A DNA stretch of 25,696 nucleotides from Pelargonium cotyledonis (taxonomy: Eukaryota > Streptophyta > Magnoliopsida > Geraniales > Geraniaceae): NCBI GenBank assembly GCA_036897625.1, contig JAYMTA010000646.1, positions 1 through 25,696 on the forward strand, read 5' to 3'. The stretch's first letter is position 1. The number at the start of each line of letters is the position of its first letter. Below, piece after piece: positions 9,762-20,082 of the stretch. A program made the translations under genes and the position numbers. Under the pieces are notes generated by a model that saw only the letters and a list, made by a program, of their open reading frames with translations, was not told where the DNA came from and ran no database searches.

Positions 9762-12661
9762 CATCTTGCTACTTCCAATGGTCGGTTCTGTTGATCGAGT
9801 GGCTGTAATCAACCAAAAGTTTAGTTTGCTAAAATTTGTCTTAGTAGTGTACTGATATTGTAATTCTCAAAGTTAATTTCTTTCTGGCTTTTTTTTTTCA
9901 CTTGATACGAGTTTATCCGATAAGGAAATTGTTTTATGATACAAATTATGATGACTTGTTTGGTTAAGTATCATGAGTAGAAGTGAATAGTAAGTTCTAT
10001 ATTCAAATTTTCTTCAGTATCTATTCTGATAACCTGAAATTAGATTTGTCTTCTGTATCTTTGTGACTGCAACATAACACTGGTGACTACACCTTAACTC
10101 ACAGTGAAGGAAGGTTTTGATTATTATATAAGCTTGCAGATTTAACTTGCATACTTGAAGGAAAAAAGATGTCAGGTTAAAGGTATCATGTAGTTTTTGT
10201 TTTAATGTTAGTATGTGTTATATAGTACATAAGTTTGAATTATGATGCTTCTGAGACTACAATATATATTCTTTTATGTATGATATTAGGCTGAAAAGGG
10301 AAAAAGAAACATTATAGTCTTTGTATTTTAGAAAAAGGAATGTGTTTTTGTAATATTTCTGTAAAAAAAATATGAGTCATTTCAGTAACATCTTATCAAA
10401 AAAGGATATGTTCTTATCTTTCTCTATCCATTTTTTTAGTAATTGAGAAGAAGTAGATGCCTTGCATCAAGGAAACAAGATTTTGGGCACCAAATCTAAG
10501 TTACTCTAAAAGTTGAAAAGTAGGTTAAGTAATGTCTTCTCTGCTGTTGATGCATTTCATGGAAAATTTTATTTGTGAAACTTTATATGATCTATGTGAT
10601 TCTTTCCATTTTCTGGATCTTCCTATATTGCTTGTTGTTTTTATTGAAAAATTTACCATTAGCTATGATTATTGAAGAAGAAATTCGAAATAGCTCTGCA
10701 ATGGGTCATGAAGATCATGTTCCTAGTTACTAAGATTGAGGAACGTTTTGATACTTGGGGCAAAACAGGAACGTGGAACTTTACGAATCTAGGATTGTAG
10801 AACAGCGAGTGTAGACTTATTTGAAAATACATTTATAAAATATTTCTAAAAAAATAAAAATTAATTAAAGCATATTATGAAAAAACAGTTTTGAGGTTTA
10901 TATCTACTATACTATGTTTAGGAGTATAATATGCAGACCTTTTTTTTACTATTTTTATTTGTTATTCCCAATCATAATTAGAAAACTGTATTATTTGATG
11001 AGTAAGACCATACAACAATTCAAACGCTAAATTTCACACACCGAACATTAGTGTTTCACGGCTTCAAGTGTCTTTTAGATTGAAAATTGCTACTTTAATA
11101 GTGAGTTCTGGACTTTTGGCAACTATGATCATGATAAGTGGCAGTACAAAAGTACAGCTATATCAAAGATGGTTTCTTCATCTTCCTTCCTGATACTAGA
11201 AAATGATATAGAGTTTGGTTACTATATGTAAACATGGACTTCTATCTGTAAATTGATTCGAATCATAGTTTCACTTGTGACCAATATTCTTAGAATTTAA
11301 AAACAGTGTTGTAAGATTTCAATTGGTAGCAAATAAGCACAACTCCTTATGCTGAAAGAAAAATTAAAACCATGTGGGTAGCAAAATTTAGGTTTATTTT
11401 TTCTTGCAGCTTATCTGTGAACTAGGCATAGGCATGGTTGTCCTGCCCGTAAAAAGAGAACTTAAACCAATACCAGTACCTGCAAGAAAACAGTGAAAAC
11501 ATTCAAAAACATTCTAATTGCAGCTGGCATATATTTAGAAGAGTGCACAGATTAAGCAACAAGACTCAACTCAGGAAAACGGACACAAACAAAGGAAACG
11601 ATAATAGTTGGAGAGATGTGTTAAAATCTAGGAGTTCAACTTGTTCTCATAAATAATTGTTTAGTTCATTTTACCAATGGTTAATTATGTTTATCACATT
11701 TCCTAGTCAACATGAAGCTGTACTTTCTAGAGAAGATTAAAAGAAGTAACTAATCATCCTCCTTTTTTATGGTGAGCTTGTTTTACCAAAAGAAGTGCTC
11801 TGTACTGTTTTGTGGCATGCTGTGAATGATGACTGATCATAAAAACACTGGAGGGGCTGGGAAAAAAAAGTTAAAGTGAATTTGAAGAGTCGTTACTGTG
11901 ATTTGTGATCAAAGGGTATAAGGGGAATTATTGATCCAATTAGATAGTTCCTAATTAGCACTTCAAAGTGCAAACCCCAAGATTAGCTTTTGGTTAGGGC
12001 TTAGAGGCACAAGCAGCAAGGTTCCCTCAAATTTTGCGCTGAAACCTCAAATTTAATTATAAGCTCACATTAATTTCCCTAATTACTAGTATATTAGTGC
12101 TTAATGAGTTGTGTTTGTCTGTCAAATGTTTGATATTTGTTACCTACAAAACCACATTATTATTGTTTATTTATTTATAATTTCCGGCACAGCTTCTGCC
12201 TTTCATTAGTCATTAGTGGAGTAGTTGGGTTGAATGTTGCCAGGTTTGATTCCCTGAAACCAGGGTTTTCTCCTACATGTTTTGTTTTAGCTTTATTGTC
12301 ATCTAACTTGATGCTGCAGTTAGCTACCAGAACGACGCCGTCTCAGTTTCTGCATTATGGATCCTGCAAAAGTAAAACAGAAGCATGAAAAAAATGTTTA
12401 ATCTGAGGAAGAAAAGTAAAGGCGACACTTGGACAAGGTAAGACATTTTTAAGATTGTACACTTTGAACTAACTACAGTCCTATTGAATTTTTGGGGTCC
12501 CCACGAAAATAGTTAGATTTAGTGATTTATGTAGCCACGGAAGCGAAACAATCAAATGGTCAAACTAGTAGAAACCTGAGCTGTGAATTCACAATACCTG
12601 TTTGATTATATATGTGCTCTTGAGTTCCATGATTGATGTTGTGGTGAGTCATGTACACAGG

Positions 12662-12677
12662 AAAAAAAAAAAAAAAA
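12662..12677 (+). repeat. Poly(A) tract
   Basis: Sixteen consecutive A residues. It could be the tail scar of a retroposed sequence, but no clear body or target duplication was seen beside it. Confidence 0.8.
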
Positions 12678-13286
12678 GGGCCTCTGCTCCATTTTTGCAG
12701 TAGCATCTGTGCTAGCTTTAATTACTTAGCTTCAAAGTAATCATGTTAGAAGAATGACGGTAAATATCTTGAGTAGTGACACTAAACATATGTAGACACC
12801 ATTTCAATAGTAAACAACTGTTTAGGCTAAGTTTTTCAACCAACTTGGCGTGATTACTGAATTTGAATACTGCCCAATGAGCATATATATTTAGCAATTA
12901 ATTAGCTTGTTTTATTAGTATGAAAATCCGCAAGCACACAGAGTATAAGTACACGAGGCAAGAGGCTAGAGGCTAGGATAGGCTAGCTCCAACTCGGTTC
13001 CCCGAGTTAGTTAAAAAGAGATGTGAATCAGAGGTAGTAAAAAATGAAACTAGGGCAGCTGGTTCAAGAATAGTTGGGTTAATTTAGCAATAGTTATTTG
13101 AGAGAGCTCTTAAGCCAAGGAGATGAGAAAATTAGTTTAAAGTTGTATTAGAGAGAGAAATGGGAGACATGGAAACAGCACCCACGTTCTCCTCATATCT
13201 TACTTGCTTTCTTTAATTGACAAACCATAGTGTATCTCTCCCAGAAGAAATTTTTATTATATACTCTTCTTCTCTTGTGACTCTTC

Positions 13287-13407
13287 CATAAATACTCTCA
13301 TTTCCATGCCCTATACCCTCTCTTTCTCTTCTCTCCTGTGTTTTTCTCTCCACTTTCTTGATAACAGAGCTGCAACTGCTTCGTTTTATTTCATTTCTGC
13401 GTAGTAT
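13287..13407 (+). promoter_or_regulatory. Candidate core promoter and leader of the PLATZ gene
   Basis: CATAAATA at 13287-13294 is a weak TATA-like match. It is followed by a pyrimidine-rich stretch (13310-13360) typical of plant start sites and leaders. No ATG lies between about 13310 and the proposed start at 13408. This is positional inference only. Confidence 0.3.
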
Positions 13408-14481
13408 ATGATCATGGTAATACATATACTTAATTCATATGCTCATTGTGTTTCTTTTGTGGAATTCTTGTATTGATTGATCATGGTGTTGATGTTTTTA
13501 GGGAATTCAGAAGCCTGCATGGTTGGAAGCACTCTACAACCAGAAATTCTTCGTTGGCTGTTCTTTCCACGAGACAGCCAAGAAGAACGAAAAGAACATA
13601 TGCTGTTTGGATTGTTGCACCAGCATCTGTCCTCACTGCCTGCCATCACATCGCTTCCATCGCCTCCTTCAGGTTAGGCGTTACGTCTATCATGATGTTG
13701 TCAGATTGGAAGACCTCCAGAGGCTTATCGACTGCTCCAATGTTCAGGTAATTAAATTCATTTTCTTCCATCGAATACCAAAATTCTGCGCATACTTTTG
13801 CTAATTATATTCTCTTCACTAGGCCTACACCATCAACAGTGCCAAAGTGGTGTTCATCAAGAAAAGACCTCAAAACAGACAATTCAAAGGCTCTGGAAAC
13901 TACTGCACTTCCTGCGACAGAAGCCTTCAAGAACCGTATATCCATTGCTCTCTTGGCTGCAAGGTAACGTCAATCCATTGCTCTGATTGTTTTTATACAA
14001 TTCTTGATCTCTTCATAATTAAAGATGGCGAATTACCAAAAGGGTGCATGTAAATACATGCAAATATGCCATTTATGAACTAAATTCAATTGAATTGTGC
14101 CTGATAGTGTTACATATGATCAAAAATCAGGTGGACTTTGTGCTGAAACACTACAAAGACCTGAGTCCTTACCTAAGGAAGTGCAATTCTCTGCAACTGA
14201 GCCCCGACTTCTTGATACCCCAAGAGATGGGAGACGATCAATCAACGATCGTGGACATGAGCGATGATCAGGCAATGAGCTCGTGCTCGGGGGGGTCGTC
14301 GGGATCAGAGCAAATGAGCATGGCATATTGCAGGACAGAGATAGTGAGGAAGAAGAGGAGTGGAGTGTATGTGTGTGGAAGATCAGCAAACAAGGTGGTA
14401 TCATCTTCAGATAATGAGGACATAGCTACAAGCATGATAAGTAGGAGAAAACGCATTCCTCATAGATCTCCTCTATGTTAG
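13408..14481 (+). CDS. PLATZ zinc-dependent DNA-binding protein
   Basis: Plant AT-rich sequence- and zinc-binding (PLATZ) protein, a nuclear family that binds A/T-rich DNA and often represses transcription. Some members also contact RNA polymerase III. Exons are 13408-13416, 13502-13747, 13823-13963 and 14131-14481, all joining in phase 0, giving 248 residues (family about 200-260). Exon 1 encodes only Met-Ile-Met before the donor GTAATA. Exon 2 opens GIQKPAWLEAL, a usual family N-terminus. The first zinc motif is complete: C23-x2-H26-x11-C38-x2-C41-x4-C46-x2-C49-x3-H53-x2-H56. The second is C113-x2-C116-x10-C127-x3-C131. The C-terminal 100 residues are Ser-rich with basic runs (RKKRSG, SRRKR) that may aid nuclear import. 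It stands alone between two gene-poor regions. No disruption is seen. Confidence 0.93.
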
Positions 14482-14907
14482 CTAGCAACAAAATTAAAAA
14501 TAAAAAAAAATCAACTTAATAAATTTCTTTTTTTTTACCATTAATTTTGAGTATGTGATTTTTTTTTTTGGAGGTCTAAATTAAGTAATCACTTGGTCGG
14601 GGTATTTTGTCTTAATGGCATCACGTGGTTCCTAATTCCGAGTAATTTTGTTTTAATTTGTACATTTTCCAAAGTATGATTAATAAATTAGATTAATGAA
14701 TAGAACATTTGAACGCCTTATTGTCTTGTATATTTTTATTTTCTACACGTACATCCATCTTATTCCTATGTGTAATCTTTCGAAACATAAAATATAATGT
14801 TAGTGTCGTAGCTAGAAGCTTGTAATAAAACATAAAGATAATTAAAGTGTATTATATGTTATTATCTTTGTTTATCAGCCCCTAATGATGAAGCTAATTA
14901 GGGTTTG

Positions 14908-14992
14908 TTTGACCTTTGACTACACCACCGTCTCTCCTCGTGGTGAGAGTGTACGGCTATGAAAGTTTAACCATAATATTTGACCAGTCAAA
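14908..14992. promoter_or_regulatory. Cluster of four W-box cores including a palindromic pair
   Basis: TTGACC at 14909-14914 and TTGACT at 14916-14921 stand as a direct pair. TTTGAC-CA-GTCAAA at 14979-14992 is a perfect inverted pair, giving TTGACC on one strand and TTGACT on the other. WRKY factors bind TTGACY, and clustering is typical of their targets. The position, about 430-510 bp past the PLATZ stop, leaves the target gene open. Confidence 0.35.
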
Positions 14993-15114
14993 CCTCATGT
15001 TTGCAAGTCATTATAGATGATATATATACTAGAGTTAATATATATAAGTAATATTAAGAAACTAATGTTTGTTATATATGTTGACCGTATTAAATTTGGA
15101 TCGACTTAATCATA

Positions 15115-15250
15115 ACATGACACGTTTAATAATCATGCTGAAAAACAAAACATGCTTATAATACGTCACACGAACATATATTACATGTTTAACTAAATAC
15201 GATAGGGTTAACACGACACAACGTAACACGTTTTGCACGACAAGACCAAC
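15115..15250. repeat. Degenerate ACACGAC-rich repeat
   Basis: Variants of (A)ACACG(A/T) recur, for example near 15119, 15166, 15208, 15226 and 15236. Similar sequence, rich in ACACGACACG, is a familiar dispersed repeat in plant genomes. Borders and class cannot be set from this copy. Confidence 0.4.
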
Positions 15251-17622
15251 TCGTTTGACATGACATAACATAATTCAATATCACAAATTCAAGGGCTTAA
15301 TTTATTAATACACCTACAACATGAGAGTTGGACATGTCGTGTGTGTCACAGTATGAATAATTAATCGCGCGTATTTAAGCCTCAACACAAACATAACAAG
15401 ATTACAAATAAGAGAGCTTAAAACATGTTTTGTATAGTGCCTGTGTTGCTTGCATAACAGCATAAGCATCCAAGCAAGATTTTCATAGATTTGGGCCTTA
15501 TAGGAAGTTGTTGACTCCTTTGGGCCAAACATGCTTCATATTGTGTTCTTGGTCCAAACTTAATTGATATAATATTTGGGCCTTATGGGCCAAATTACTT
15601 ATCCAAATTTATGAGTTTAGATTAATTATTTAGGTACCATGTCTCTGTCCTCTTTTATGGACCTTAATTTATATTGTGTTTTGATGAATCAGTGATGTAT
15701 TTGTAGGTAAATGCCTCTGTTTGTCAACATAAACCTATAACCATCACTTTCTTGTCCCATTCAATTTTCCCAACTTTTCTCATTTTCCTTTCACAATATT
15801 ATTAGCTTCTGAAAATTATCATTCAAACCCTAGCTAGATTTTTTCTTAACCACATGATTAGCTACTAGATTTTCTTCTTGATCCATCAACTCTATTTCTA
15901 AATCCAATTCAAATAAACCAACACAGCAATATTAAATGTTTATTACATTATTTATTATATGGGTCAAAAGAATTATCACTTGATCCAGTTCAGTTATCAA
16001 CATATTAATTTGATCTCCAAATATCATCACTTGTAGGATGGATGTATGGAGACAAGTCATTTGAATCACGGAACAGTTTGATATACATGGAATGAATATG
16101 GAAACACGCAACGTTAGGATTTTAGAGTCTGAAAAGATAGAGGAAATTTTTTTTTTTTAAAAGCATTCATCGGAAACATAATTAAATAAATTTCAATTTA
16201 AAACACACTAAATACAGTGTGAGGACGTGATTTTATTATAAATATATATAGAAAAAAAGTTAGGTTTAGCAATATTTTCTACTAATTAGAGCGAAAATTT
16301 CTTTAAATCAACAACGTTTCACGTTCTAAAACATATGTGTTGAGATAACAAATGCTATCAGGGTCATTCATATATCAACTTTGTGTAAGAACAAACTAGC
16401 CATAGCTCTAATATTTGTCTTCTATGAAGTAAGTAACATGTGGTTCTAAATTAATTGTTAAGGTTCTTTGTCTTCTTGAAGATTGTTTTTAAGGGAATTA
16501 GGTTCATTCTAAAACTAAAGTTGAGGTCCCATAATCCCAATTATCCAATCATGTAATGGGAAATTGGAGAGATCTTAGTCAGATAATGGGTCCCTGAAAA
16601 AATTAATTACATTTCTCTTGCTTTAATAATGAATGTAAAGGCTACTAAATACTATGTGCTGACCAAGATTAAGCTAAGCTCTTTTTTATTTTTCAACTCT
16701 TCTCATTCCCAATATTACATAATTTTCTTAATCTTTCTTCTTTTGGGTCTCCTAAAGTATCAGATTCTTCATTAATGGATAATTTAATCACCTAAAAGCT
16801 GATTCCATTTGTTTTTATTAAACTAAAGGTGAGATTCTGTGCCCACCATGAAAACTAGGCCAGTCACCCACTTTAATTTTCAGTTTAGGAATATAAATTA
16901 TGACTGGGAATAAAAATGAATAAGTGTATTTTCAATCCTATGTTTATCCTATATTACTTAGCACGTTTCGATACATTTGCCAAATGCGTGTTACTATTCA
17001 TTGTTGCACAAGGTTAAAGTATTGTAGTCATTCAAGTCGAGTTCTTGGTAATGAAATCATTTTTGATGAGTCTTTTTTACTTAAATCAAATGAGCGCACT
17101 AGATATGTCGTCATCTTCTTCAAATGTCAAGAAATATCTTAAATTATTCTAAGTTCAAAAAGTGTTATAAGCACTTATGTTCTTTGGACTGATGTTTGTT
17201 GCTTGCACAAGGTTGTCATTGACCGTCACACACGTGATTTAGTGACTGATAGACTTTGACCTCTACATTAAGATGGCTTGACTCAGGAGATGGTTACCGA
17301 GCTGATTGTCAAGTGTACACAAGTCAGAATGCTCGGTTCAATATGATACAGGAGTCACCCGATTGAATAGAACGCTTCTCATGAAAAACCCGTCTCCTAA
17401 CTCATCATCCAATTGATGAAGATTAGTTTTCACATGTTATTCTTTCATACTTGCTACTACTTTTCGGATATTTTCATGACTTTCATACCATGACAAACCA
17501 CTTTTGTTTTATATGCAATGAATTGAACATAACTAATGTTAAATATGTTGACATTCCTACATATTATTAACCCTTCAATGCGTTTTTCACCACTATCTAC
17601 ATCTCTAGTCTTTCATTTTTGA

Positions 17623-18012
17623 CAAGGCCGTCTCAAAAATTTTGGAGGCCATGTGTCAAAATTTTTATTTGGGCTCCAAATTTTTTAAATCATAAACAAA
17701 TAAAAATGGTATAAAATAGTTGATTAAACACAAAGGTACAAGATTTGAGAAGACCCGTTTAGTTTTTAAGTTCTGGTTAAGAATTGAATTAATCTCACTT
17801 GTATTGCAGTTTCTAATCGTAGCTAGTAACTGCAGTTAAAACTCCACACTATTGCAGTTTATAACCGCAAATAATAGATAAAATTATTGCAGTTTCTAAC
17901 CGCAGTTAATAACTGAAGCTAAAAGTAAAAGACGACGTTGTCTGGGGCCCTCTTTTTGTTGGTACCCTGTGCGGTCACTCACTTTGCACCCCCTAAGAAC
18001 CGGCACGCTCTG
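17623..18012. mobile_element. Probable hAT-type MITE (degenerate)
   Basis: The left end, CAAGGCCGTCTCAAAAATTT followed by GGAGGCC, and the right end, CACCCCCTAAGAACCGGCACGCTCTG, resemble the two ends of a dispersed plant element with CAGGGCCGGC-type termini. Reading the right end on the other strand gives CAGAGCGTGCCGGTTC, a partial inverted match to the left. Inside lie three related copies of TTGCAGTTTCTAACCGCAG (near 17804, 17852 and 17885). No clean target duplication was seen, so the class is tentative. Confidence 0.4.
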
Positions 18013-18394
18013 ATTTTTGAAGATGCATAGCGAGCAGTTTAAGGTGTCAGCTCTTCTAAACTCTTAAGTTCGAGTTTTTTTCCAAGTGTTGTTGACATTG
18101 TCTATAATTCAATCCGTAAAAGGACAACGAGGTGAGGGTATCCTGACAATTGAACCTTAATTACCTCTTGTGGTGTTGGAGCTATAAGAGGAATAAAGCT
18201 CCTGCATACAAATCACATGCAAAAGCTTGTGTACACAAATAGTCTATAAACAAGACAATCACCAAACATTGGTTCTGTGGTTTCTCTATAGAGTTGATGA
18301 GCTGAGTCTACAAACAAAAGTTGGTCTCACTCTTCTTTAAAAAATGATTAGCAGACACTACACAGTTGTCCATGTGTAGCTCATCATTCATCAT

Positions 18395-18420
18395 TATATA
18401 TATATATATATATATATATA
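18395..18420. repeat. (TA)13 microsatellite
   Basis: Thirteen uninterrupted TA units, with more irregular TA-rich sequence at the edges. Likely length-variable. Confidence 0.9.
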
Positions 18421-19314
18421 TGCTCAACAAACACTTCTTTTTCATTAAAATATTTGATGACATTAACACTGAGATTGTTCTATATATGATTTTCCTAGTA
18501 CTCCTTTGTTTATTGTGACCCACTAATACCAAATTTAGGACAACACATCCTTGTTAATTAAGACAACAAATATATTGTGCTAATTCAATTTGTTTATCAA
18601 ATCGCAGACAATTCAACACACGCAAGTAACTTTGTTTTATGTTCTATTTTGTACCCTAAATAAGGAGCTGTATGCTAATCTTATTTATAAAATTTTGGTG
18701 TCATTTTCACTGACTCTTCTATGCCATAGTTGGACTACAATGCTATTTCGGATTTGAATTTTAGGCCCGTCGAATTCGAGATTAAGAGAATAAGTTTCAA
18801 ATTTGTAAAAAAATTATTTCAACTTAAAGTTTGATACAATAGTTGAAGGTCAAATATTAGTATTTATACTATAACACGTCAAGTTACGTGCAAGTCTATT
18901 TTCGCTTTGCACGTAGCGCATGCATAGATTCACTTGTAAGTGTCGCGAACAGAGAGAATCAAACCCACCCGGCGCCCAATTTCTCTCATTTTCGGAGAGA
19001 GTGGACAACATTTTCCATGGACGACAAACAAAGAATTTATATTTGCACTATAAACACACTATAAACATTTGTCTCGCAAGTATAGATGTATGGCACATGA
19101 CGAATACCACTCTTAAAACGTTTGGAGGAGACTCATTTTTTATACTCTAATATAAAATCTAACCCAAACTTTTTATAACTTAAGTGAAGACAAACCAATA
19201 AGATGATGACACATTATCTAAGCAGAGCGACTCGCAAGAATCTATGATTTTTAATAAGTTATTATCACCTTATTAAGGACTTTTATATATACGGAATATT
19301 CTTACGCGGAATTG

Positions 19315-19858
19315 GACACGTATATCGATTTGAAATGTAACTGACCAGTAAGCTTCCAGAGTGGCAAGTACGTGTAATAAAATGGTGGGACCGTCTCACA
19401 CGTCTATGCACTACAAATCAACAAAATACAATTAAAGCTGGGAGTGACACGTCTTTCAACGTTCATTATTTTTACATTAGTTATTATTATATTTCCAAAT
19501 TGCATTAACCAAAATGCCTCTCATTTCTTTTATATTCATTCCACATGCTGAGAATGTTTATTTTTTGCATTAACCAAAACAATAACAATAGTGTTTTCTA
19601 TTTAAATAATTAAATTAGTATTTTTTCGTAGGCAAATAAATAAATAAATAATTGAATTATGAGTAGCTTAATGGCAAAGAAACCACTAAGAGAACATAAT
19701 GGGTCCCATATTCCCTTCAATTTCTTATCAATAATACCATATATACATCAACATTAAAAAGGAAACAAACCTATTAATATTACTCACCAACCTATTAATT
19801 ATTTTCCTAAGGGTATTTTTGTCATTTTATAAAAAAGGTGTGACAGGTCAGTACACGT
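19315..19858. promoter_or_regulatory. ABRE-like ACGTGT cluster upstream of the membrane-protein gene
   Basis: ACGTGT or its reverse ACACGT occurs at 19316-19321, 19370-19375, 19398-19403, 19447-19452 and 19853-19858. Two of these extend to GACACGT, the reverse of the ABRE ACGTGTC. bZIP factors of the ABF/AREB type bind such sites, and paired sites are usually needed for ABA response. The cluster lies 225-770 bp upstream of the start codon. Confidence 0.4.
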
Positions 19859-19937
19859 CATTTTTCTTTCTTGTCCGTATTACAAGCAAGCACTCCGAGA
19901 ATCGAAAACGGTCGTAAATAAGAGTACTCAATTTTAA

Positions 19938-20082
19938 TATAAAAACACATATGGTTTCAAAAAATAAAATAAATAAATAAAAACACATAAACATCTATCT
20001 CTCTCTCTCGCAGAGGAAAAAAGTGAAAAACAGAGAGCAGATACAGAGGTCACAAAAGAAACAGAGGTCAAAGCAACAAAAA
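19938..20082 (+). promoter_or_regulatory. TATA box and leader of the membrane-protein gene
   Basis: TATAAAAA at 19938-19945 is a good TATA match placed 138 bp before the ATG at 20083. A start site near 19970 would give a leader of about 110 nt that includes a CT repeat at about 19997-20009. No ATG occurs between 19970 and 20083. Confidence 0.5.

Larger units (their letters stand above)
8431..13407. other. Gene-poor 5-kb region upstream of the PLATZ gene
   Basis: I find no coding sequence. The ORFs at 8418-8654, 9242-9484, 12137-12388 and 13213-13425 show no family motif or splice support. After the methyltransferase 3' UTR the sequence is AT-rich. It contains three CACGTG boxes (9213-9218, 9594-9599, 9756-9761), a short palindrome at 9079-9093 next to ATGATGATG, and an A16 tract at 12662-12677. 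I looked for tRNA-like folds and common miRNA strings by eye and saw none. The final 200-250 bp are pyrimidine-rich and look like the PLATZ leader. Confidence 0.5.
14482..17622. other. Gene-poor intergenic region, first part
   Basis: I see no gene. The ORFs at 15314-15532 and 16924-17142 are low-complexity or repeat-derived. After a T-rich 3' region of the PLATZ gene come a W-box cluster (14908-14992), a degenerate ACACGAC-rich stretch (about 15115-15250), and two copies of ATTTGGGCCTTAT (15489-15501 and 15574-15586). The rest is AT-rich without recognisable structure. Confidence 0.5.
18013..19937. other. Gene-poor intergenic region, second part
   Basis: No supported gene. The ORFs at 18308-18532 and 18920-19150 have no recognisable motif, and the former includes the TA repeat. 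The stretch holds a (TA)13 microsatellite and, nearer the membrane-protein gene, five ACGTGT cores. Runs of AAAT repeats occur near 19639 and 19965. Confidence 0.5.

Noticed and set aside
12137..12388. 83-codon plus-strand ORF
   Set aside because: No recognisable domain and no plausible neighbouring exons.
8431..13407. miRNA precursor or long non-coding RNA gene
   Set aside because: I scanned for familiar plant miRNA strings and long hairpins and saw none. Without transcript data a lncRNA cannot be supported.
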